Assembly (NCBI GenBank): GCA_028564705.1
Contig: JAPXFQ010001677.1
Span: 62,001 to 126,000, forward strand
Source of the DNA: Apricaphanius iberus
Lineage: Eukaryota; Chordata; Actinopteri; Cyprinodontiformes; Aphaniidae
DNA length: 64,000 bases
Direction: 5' to 3'
The notes below the pieces were generated by a model. It was not told where the DNA came from, ran no database searches, and saw only the letters and a program-made list of their open reading frames with translations. Below, piece after piece: positions 57,237 through 64,000 of the stretch (its first letter is position 1; every line of letters starts with the position of its first letter). The position numbers and the translations under genes were made by a program.

Positions 57237-58590
57237 CAGTGTTAGGAGTAACAGTGTTTATGTATAACGGCGTTACTTACAGCAAATACTTTTATGGTAA
57301 CTTAGTAATCTAATGAATTGCTTTTCCTATCGTTACGACACTGTTACCGTTACTGGGGATGTAAAGTGCCGCGTTACTACATCATGGGTAAATGAAGCGT
57401 AGTGGTGTCAGGCTTTCTGACAGTCACACTGCAGGTACAGGGAGAGAAAGCAAGTGTCAGTGATGATGACGACGCCCAAAATGATGATGATTTGGTGAGT
57501 AGGCAGAAACTCTGAGTGCTCTTACTGTCTGCATGCTGTACGAAACTTAGTTGGGAAGAAAATATGTGATATTTTTCTTTATTATAACTTCCAGTTCATG
57601 TTAATGCAGGTGACACCAAATCAATCTTGACATTTCTTACTACATCTAAAGAACCAGACAACAATTTATTTGACATTTGATTGCATAGAATATTTTAATA
57701 TTTTTAATATTTTATATTACAAAAAAACATAGATTTGCACAACTTAATGGACATATTTTCCTTCGTCTAATTATTCCCACAGCTGTCTGTCTTAGTTTTG
57801 CACTTTAATGAAAAGTGTGTGATTATTTCCCATATTTACTTTTTGTATTTTTTTACTGCATACAGCTTCAATCTTATTGAGTCAAATTAAAATACCAAAT
57901 ATTCTAAAATACTGTTTACATTGTGTTTTATCATTCGCCATTCAGTTATAAAAATATTTGACCTTATAGATATTATAGAACGCACCTGTGTTATAGAAAT
58001 AACGTCACTTTGCTGAGTCACTAATTACTTTTACACTGTTTTAACTGAGTTAACTCATGACTTGTTTTCTTTATTCCTTATTCCCTTCCTTTATTTCTTC
58101 AACTCAACATCTTCCCAGTGTTTTAGTCAAGTCACTATCACTCAAGTCCTAAGTGTATGAGCCCAAGTCAAGTCACGAGTTCCCACTGGCCAAATCTGAG
58201 TCAATCATAATCACCTGCATGCAAGTCAAAAATAAAAAAGTGCAGGTTGTAGATTTTAGGACTAAAACAATGACAGCCATACATGGTTTACTTTATTTAA
58301 AAAGAAATTCCACACATTCTATAATAGTAGCATGTGCAAAACAATAAAATATGCCTCAAATAAATTTTAAAAACAATATATAATCAACATTTCACCTCTA
58401 CACTTAAAAAGATTTTGAGAAGTTGTTAAATTTGTCCAGCAATCAGATCTAATGTAAGAAGCAAACATAAGCATCGGCTACATGCTAATTCCAATAATAA
58501 AGTTTTATCACGTCGGAGTCAAGGTCAAGTCATGATGTTACAAGTCTGAGTTAGAGTTAACTAAGACTCAAGTACTCCATCTCTACCTCT
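57237..58590. mobile_element. hAT-like and CAAGTC-rich transposon relics
   Basis: 57237-57380 (CAGTGTTAGGAGTAACAG, AACGGCGTTACTTACAG) is typical of a fish hAT left end. 58000-58060 (GAGTCACTAATTACTTTTAC, TTAACTGAGTTAACTCATGA) looks like its subterminal right region. 58118-58590 has repeated CAAGTCA motifs (AGTCAAGTCACTATCACTCA to GACTCAAGTACTCCATCTCT) as in another widespread fish element. No transposase frame remains. Confidence 0.45.
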
Positions 58591-58898
58591 CCCTCTTAAC
58601 TTTTTTCTTCACTACCACTCTTCATCTTCACTTTTACCTCTTTATTTTCCATCTCCGTGGCCATATCAGAACCCCCCCCCCCAATACAATTTCTAATAAA
58701 GATTTATTACACATATATATGAAGTGGAGTACTATGGCAATAGCTGCAATCCTCCACTTAAGAAAGTAAATTTGTTGGGCTTCTACTTGCGACTCAGACA
58801 CCAATTCTGAATCAAAAAGGACATGTAATAAAAATGTTAGAATTTAAACTACAATTGTTTGAATAAAGTTATTTATATGTATAGTATTAGTTTATCTG

Positions 58899-58901
<3 letters not shown>

Positions 58902-58948
<47 letters not shown>
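58902..58948. repeat. (TA)n microsatellite
   Basis: About 23 uninterrupted TA units in the tspan9 intron, close to the exon at 59220. Confidence 0.9.
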
Positions 58949-58949
<1 letters not shown>

Positions 58950-59219
58950 TTCTCTGTTCAGTATCTAGTGCGACCTCTGGCAGGAATTCAGGTACAAGGG
59001 GCCCAGACCAACTTCTGAGTGCATATCATGCTCCTACATGTCAGATAATGGTGGGTTTTTATTAGGTGTAAGCCATAAAATCAATATGAAGAGGAATAAA
59101 GATGAAATATTTCACTCTGTGTGACTCTTTTGCTCTAAACGACTTATTGCAATCTTTCTTCTGTGATGCCTCTAACTGTGTCAAACATGTTTGCCTTTTG
59201 ATCGCCGTCGTCAACTCAC

Positions 59220-59351
59220 CCTGTTCCAGAACATGTTGGTGGAGTTACGGCCACAGTTTTGGTAATGCTCCTGGCAGCAGCGGTCAGGAACCACCTTCTC
59301 CTTCAGCGCCTCGTGCCAGTCTGTGTAGGCTATTACACCGCAGCACTTCCA
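59220..59351 (-). CDS. tspan9: tspan9 exon: CCG and disulphide part of large loop
   Basis: The exon is 132 nt, 44 codons, starting WKCCGVIAYTDWHEALKE and ending NCGRNSTNMFWNR. It carries CCG, PDRCC and NC, giving the cysteine set of a six-cysteine loop together with the GC of the next exon. One N-glycosylation sequon (NST) sits where mammalian TSPAN9 has NAT. The acceptor is ATCACAG, the donor GTGAGT. Confidence 0.93.
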
Positions 59352-59638
59352 CTGTGATCGACACAAACACACATAAAAATACCCTCACAGTCAAAAGTTG
59401 TTGTCAGCCCAAAGAATCCTCGGATAAACTTCATGGCCAAATGTGTTTTAATTGGATCGTTGGTTTTAAATAATTGAAGGAACCCTTCCATTTGGATTTT
59501 TTGAACGTTGCATTAAGGGCAAAGCTCCAAGCCTGGAAGAAGATTAGCTGAAATATTTCAGAACAACTTTACATTTATGTTATTAAACATTGATGCTAAT
59601 GTAACGCTCATGTAATATGCAGTGTGAGGCCCACCGAC

Positions 59639-59740
59639 CTCTGCCTGGATGATGTTCCATGCATTTCGAAGGCCTATGTTGTTTTCTGAGTTGTAAAGAG
59701 CCAGTCCATCCTTCAGGTCCTGCTTTGCATTCTCACTCAC
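59639..59740 (-). CDS. tspan9: tspan9 exon: proximal large extracellular loop
   Basis: The exon is 102 nt, 34 codons: VSENAKQDLKDGLALYNSEN followed by NIGLRNAWNIIQAE. Human TSPAN9 has NENAKKDLKEGL and GLKNAWNIIQAE at the same place with the same exon length. The acceptor is CTGCAG; the donor is GTCGGT, a weaker but valid GT site. An open frame continues on both sides but is intronic. Confidence 0.92.
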
Positions 59741-59744
59741 CTGC

Positions 59745-60880
59745 AGACACAAAGAAAACATTAGCCTTTGGTTAGAGACCTCAGCGTGAAGTGGATGGCT
59801 CAGCAAGGTCGGCCAGCCTTCCTCAGAGGCTTTATGTGGTGTTAAGATTCAAGACAGCAGCGTTAGCTCCAGTGTTCGCAGCTGTGCATTCACAAATGTC
59901 GCTCTTTTCAAATCAACATCATTTTCATATAGATATAAACAATCATGTCATTATCCACGCCATGCTGAGAGGGCTTTTAGAGAGCTGCGCACGACTGCTT
60001 ACCGATTGATTTTTTTTTTCTTCCCTCCTGAAATGGCTGATAATGTCGAGTCAAACATCATAAGTGTTTATTTGAAAACAACAAAACCATTAAAATGGAG
60101 AGATGTAAGAAAACCGTGGAACAGAGCAGGAACACTGCAGCAAATTTACCAGAATCCTGCGGAGCACTTTGTGTTTCTGTTAAGGTGACTATGGTGGTTT
60201 TCCCAACTGATAGTCCAGTGGACTCTGATTCGATTTGGGACCAAAATTCCAACATTGCTGCATTTTTCTTATTTTAGCTGCTGCGGCTTACTTTCACACC
60301 ACTGTGTGTCAAACAAACTTGTGCTTTTTAGCAACATGTCTGCCTCCCCACCTCTGTTGGTGCTGCATCAAGATGCACTCAACACAGGGACACTTCTTAT
60401 TCCATGAAACATGAGCAAACATTTAGTGTCATCAGATTTTAGGGGTTTTAGGATCGCTCTGTTGTCTTTAGAGAAGATGCCAGACAAATATGTTGCAGCA
60501 ATGGGTTCGGCAGGAGCAGAGAATAAGGCAGAGGTGTTGTTTTGGTTGTATTTACCCAGAATGCCCACTGCTTTAGGCATTCACACATGCAATCGAACCG
60601 CATCAGAGTTCACTTCAATTGAACCGAGACGTAGTTTTTCTTTTTTAAAGGAGTTTGCTTTTTTGGTCCAGCTCAGAGTTTGATTCTGATTTCACACCTC
60701 CCAAAACCAACTGTACTTACTGGGAAAACAAACTAGTGATCGATAAAAGCTGGAGTAAACAGGGCTGGTGTGAATGCACCTTTAAACAGACAAATAAAAA
60801 CATGATGGGAATGTCCAGCCATCCCACCGGGCAGGAAAGAGACGGAGTATGGTCCAAAATGTGCAGATCTATCCCAGAAC
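59745..60880. other. tspan9 intron, no exon found
   Basis: Searched by eye on the minus strand for the TM3 exon that should precede 59740. No hydrophobic 25-codon, phase-0 segment with splice sites was seen. Confidence 0.45.
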
Positions 60881-60884
60881 AAAA

Positions 60885-61390
60885 GCCACTCAGCAAGGAA
60901 GAACCCAGTCCTGGAGACCTGTCCTATGGTCTGATGAGACTAAACTGTTTGGCCATATTAACCACTGTTACATTTAGAGGAAAAAGGGACACGCTTGTAA
61001 GCTGGGAACACAATCCCAGCTGGGAAGCATGGGGTGGCAGCATCATGCTGTGGGGCTCTTTAGTGTCAGGAGGCGAGAGAATCATGAGGAGAGATTATGA
61101 TGTGGAAATATTGAAGCAAGAAGAAGTAAAATATTGGGGGCAAATGCGTCTTCCAGATCAACGACGACCCTCAACATCCAGACATAGAGGCTCCAGGACA
61201 ACAGAGTCTATCTTCTTGCCCTGATCTACAAAACTGCCCCAGTTACACCGGTTCTGTCAGGAGGAATGGGCCAGAACTCCAGCAAACTATTATGACAATC
61301 TGGTGGAAGGAAACACTGGATTTAATTAATCCAGTTCAAAGGCAATGATGCCTAATACTAAGGAGATTTATGCAAACTTCTGATCTTTAT
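60885..61390 (+). pseudogene. Tc1-like transposase fossil with right end
   Basis: In broken frames it reads DETKLFGH (about 60930-60960), RKKG and GGSIMLWGSL, the catalytic-domain signature W.DE.K..LFG and GGGS.M.WG of Tc1 transposases, then DYDVEILKQ. 61255-61380 (GGAATGGGCCAGAACTCCAG, AAAGGCAATGATGCCTAATA, TTATGCAAACTTCTGA) is the 3' coding end and terminal region. Stops and frameshifts make it inactive. It is a different subfamily from the copy at 15733. Confidence 0.7.
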
Positions 61391-61394
61391 GATA

Positions 61395-61934
61395 TTAACG
61401 ATGAACTCTGCAACTTTGCTGATATTTGCCCTCATTTGCCCTCTCCAAGCTGGCAGTGTAATGTCACTGTCGTACAACTAAATCTCTATGGAGCGCATCT
61501 GAAGAAGTGTCCTGACGGTTTTAAGAGCTCGCCAGAAACCCCATAAAATATATCAAACTAGCAGCATATCAGTTGGTAAAGGGTCAGTACCTAGCAGTAA
61601 TTTTGAGCCAAAAGATACAGTAAAATATGTCCTCCATATCTATCATAACAGGAATATGTTGCTGGATTGAAGACTACTGCAAACTTTATGCTGCGACTGA
61701 CAGAGACGGATGAAAAGAAGAAAGCAGTACACATTGACGGGAGGCAGTTTGGTCATAGGAGATGAAATGTAATGACGCCTGTTTCCTTCTGTGTCCAAAT
61801 GTTAAAGCAGGACTCATCTATTAAGTTGCCAGCCAGAGAGGTATGACTCGTCCCTATAGAGAACATGTTTCCACTGCCCTACAGTCCAGATGCAGTGCGT
61901 TTTACACCACTGCATCCAACACATTGATTACTCT
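61395..61934. other. tspan9 intron, no recognised feature
   Basis: Nothing recognised. Confidence 0.5.
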
Positions 61935-61942
61935 TCACCTAC

Positions 61943-63631
61943 CAATGGCGGCTGGTCTATTATGGGCGCTGGGGCGCCGCCCCTCCTAACAATTTTAGAA
62001 AAAAAAAAAAGTTTAAGTTTGACCAAAACATGACTTTCTTCGGTACAAGTGTAGTGTTTTACACACTAGAAGGAGGGGAGGGGGGAAGGGAGGGGTTTCT
62101 TTTTGTCTGCCAGCTTCATCGTGTGCTGCAACAACATGATAAATGTGTAGTTTTATGCTTGGGGCGGCGAGGAACAGCGCCCTTGCTATCTAACCAATGG
62201 CGCTCTAATAGGGTATCAAAACGTCACTACATATCATTAACTCAACCAATCAGAGACGCGTAATGTTAACTCTCTGATGGGCGCCTGGCATCAGTGCCCA
62301 TCAGAGATTTAACTTTGACTTTTTGGTGTGTTAAAGTGTCCGCGAGACCCGACGGGCGGAGCCAGTCTTTCTTGACAAGTTGACAATGGCGGCGGCATAC
62401 GAGACAGAGACCATGCAATCTCTTCTTCAAAATCCATTTGAAAAAAGACCACTGGCTGAAAAGCTTAAAATAAAAGAAACGGGACCGGACCAGCCACAAA
62501 TTAACATCAGACAGCAGGTGAAAGACAAGGAAGCGTCTTATAACACGAGTAGAAAGCGGCGTATTTATAGGTACAGTATATTGAATTAGGCATTTTGGGT
62601 CACTGTATAGCTTGAGTACATTTCATAGTAAGGTATCGCTGCGTTACAAATGCACATTATTCAGTAAAAGTGATGTTTTCTGACTTAAATTATTGCTAAC
62701 TGATTAGCAGAAGTAGCTTTTTAGTCTAGACAACGCTACTTCACAATAAGAGCATGTACTGTTTATACTGATGACTTGGATAGTTTGTCTGCTGAGTGTT
62801 TACGTTTTGGGAAACAGTAAATTGTGACATTTTATTACTAAGTCTATATTACGTTTGATTTATTTAATATTTAAAACAGCTGCTGATATTCAAATATTAA
62901 GTTTATTCATATATTTTGGTTATTTCTACCTTGCATTAATTCTTATTTCATATGAGATCACACATATCACCTCCCTCCTCGCATCTATATCAGCCAAATC
63001 TGTATCAGCAGCTGTTTGGAAATAATAAAGAACAGCAGAAATATAACAGCCTTTTCTCCATCATATCTTCTCATACTCTGAATGGCTTTAAGTGGAGCTC
63101 TGGCAGTTTCTCCCAGTATGAACAGAGTGATCCCAGTCTGAACCAGAACCTCTATAGACAGCTCAGTGTTTCCTCCTCTACAGTAGCAGTCTGTTCTAGA
63201 GAAATTGTTGAAGCCTCTGACTGAAATCATTCTGTTGTTGTAGGATAGTCCTATTAAGAGGATGATCAGGGTTGTTCAACATTAATAAGAAACCGCTTTA
63301 CATACAGAAAATGTTAGCTGGTTAGTTTGTGTTAGCAACTGCCTAAAAGATCAATATGTCAATGTATGAACATGTAGTCAATGTGTGAATATGATTGTGG
63401 AGTTGAAAAATAAATTCTACTAATCTCTATTTATAAAAAAAGAGCTATGGTAATTGGATTTCTCCTTTTATTCTAAAAAGTGTAGTTTTTTTAGTCTTAT
63501 TTAGGAATGCTAATTAGTCTGAGTTAATTCACAGCTATCCCTTAATTAAGTAAAAAAAAATATCGTTTGACAACCCTAATATCTAGCCATCATCATAGCC
63601 CCCCGGGAGAAAATTCCACCAGCCGCCACTG
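61943..63631. mobile_element. Non-autonomous hAT element with TIRs and 8-bp TSD
   Basis: The left end CAATGGCGGCTGGT and the complement of the right end CAGTGGCGGCTGGT form 14-bp TIRs with one mismatch. The flanks TCACCTAC (61935-61942) and TCGCCTAC (63632-63639) are an 8-bp target duplication with one change. The element is 1689 bp, too short for an intact hAT transposase of about 600 or more residues. A perfect 11-bp inverted pair CTCTGATGGGC lies at 62272-62306. Only the transposase N-terminal exon is recognisable. Confidence 0.85.
62386..62572 (+). pseudogene. hAT transposase N-terminal exon (ZMYM1-like), rest missing
   Basis: It starts MAAAYETETMQSLLQNPFEK, then RPLAEKLKIKETGPDQPQIN and ends near RKRRIY before a GTACAG donor-like site. 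The LL.NPF...P..EKL.IK..G..P pattern is the leader found before the TTF-type zinc finger in hAT transposases annotated in fish as zinc finger MYM-type protein 1-like. No zinc finger, catalytic DDE or dimerisation region follows within the element. Confidence 0.6.
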
Positions 63632-63639
63632 TCGCCTAC

Positions 63640-63784
63640 CACTTTGTGGCTACGCTGGCGTACCCTATGTCGCTATAGTATGACTAACAGCTGACTGTGG
63701 AATATTTAACATCCTAACTAATTGAAAAGGGTGCATATAGAATGGGGTGGGGTGGGAGAATTCACGTTCATAAGTAGCATAAAC
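63640..63784. other. Spacer between hAT element and MADF relic
   Basis: No feature recognised. Confidence 0.5.
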
Positions 63785-63787
63785 TCA

Positions 63788-63925
63788 CCATCTTGCCCCA
63801 TAACAGCAGATACGTCACTCCCTGCTTTATCCTAATTGAGGTTGTCTTTATAAAAAGTGTGACTGGGGTCATACAGGATTGAGTGCTTCTCCACTTCAAT
63901 GATCAACCGGTCGTCGTCATTGATG
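63788..63925 (-). pseudogene. MADF-domain relic (transposon-type), one stop codon
   Basis: The minus strand reads DDDRLIIEVEKHSILYDPSH then TFYKDNLN, a TAG stop (63834-63832), DKAG and SDVSAVMGQDG, followed by GTGAGT. MADF domains have L...V...P.LYD..H..YKD....AW..V...(L/M)G; here the invariant Trp is Gly and an Arg position is the stop. Such domains accompany PIF/Harbinger transposons and are abundant in fish genomes. The fragment runs towards the right edge of the window, and its neighbours are unknown. Confidence 0.5.
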
Positions 63926-64000
63926 AAACACAAATGAGACCCTCCCACGAGGTACTGACTTCTCACCGGGCCGCACAGGTAGTGAACTCTTTTTTACTAA

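Larger units (their letters stand above)
38039..59740 (-). other. tspan9: tspan9 gene locus, 5' part missing
   Basis: Four coding exons on the minus strand give the last 129 residues of a tetraspanin. All splices are phase 0 with GT-AG ends, and the introns are 287 bp, 7.8 kb and 13.3 kb. The end (FSMTLF..IHRTGKKYDA) and the loop (NAWNIIQAE, PDRCC, NCGRN) match TSPAN9 better than its relative TSPAN4, whose tail differs. TSPAN9 is a membrane organiser that in mammals sits in platelet tetraspanin microdomains with GPVI and integrins. Exons for the N-terminus, TM1-TM3 and small loop must lie right of base 64000; none was found in 59741-64000. Confidence 0.9.

Noticed and set aside
58118..58140. 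Target duplication (TTAGTCA-like) pairing 57229-57236 with 58126-58133
   Set aside because: The implied right end is not complementary to the left end of the hAT-like element, so the match is probably chance.
60655..61224. 189-codon plus-strand frame as a possible gene
   Set aside because: Its second half contains Tc1 transposase motifs in shifting frames, so it is a transposase fossil.

Overview
The window is nuclear DNA of a bony fish, most likely a teleost. It has spliced vertebrate genes with introns of up to 13 kb, and the dispersed repeats are fish-typical: a Rex3-type RTE LINE, L2/CR1-like LINEs, Tx1/L1-like LINEs, Tc1-like and hAT DNA transposons, and a tRNA-derived SINE. There are no bacterial or phage features, no rRNA, and no convincing free-standing tRNA gene. 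The species cannot be fixed from the sequence.

Two tetraspanin genes account for all the supported protein coding, both on the minus strand. The first, tspan33 (TspanC8 class), starts at 17571 and runs off the left edge. Six coding exons (17571-17476, 6934-6877, 5986-5859, 5695-5621, 713-618, 301-173) join in frame into about 194 residues covering the N-terminus, TM1-TM3 and the CCG part of the large extracellular loop. The second, tspan9, enters from the right edge. Its last four coding exons (59740-59639, 59351-59220, 51451-51368, 38110-38039) encode the large loop, TM4 and the cytoplasmic tail, ending in a TAA at 38039. The exons before 59740 lie beyond the window.

Layout: 1-17.6 kb is tspan33, whose 10.5 kb intron 1 holds LINE, Rex3 and Tc1 debris and one GC-rich, repeat-poor island near 15.1-15.5 kb. 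17.6-30.2 kb is intergenic and rich in LINEs, including a three-level nest (LINE, solo-LTR-like insert, hAT MITE). 30.2-38.0 kb lies downstream of the tspan9 stop and may include a long 3' UTR, with MITEs inside it. 38-64 kb is tspan9 exons separated by introns carrying foldback elements, Tc1 relics, a SINE, a MITE containing a Tx1/L1 insertion with target-site duplication, and a non-autonomous hAT element with TIRs and an 8-bp TSD.

No multi-gene system is visible. The more unusual signals are structural: several perfect short-loop inverted repeats, a pre-miRNA-like hairpin at 43960-44048, an element built from palindromic 18-mers, a poly(T)-only insertion with a target-site duplication, and an unclassified repeat family present three times. 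Family names come from recognising motifs by eye; no database search was run.
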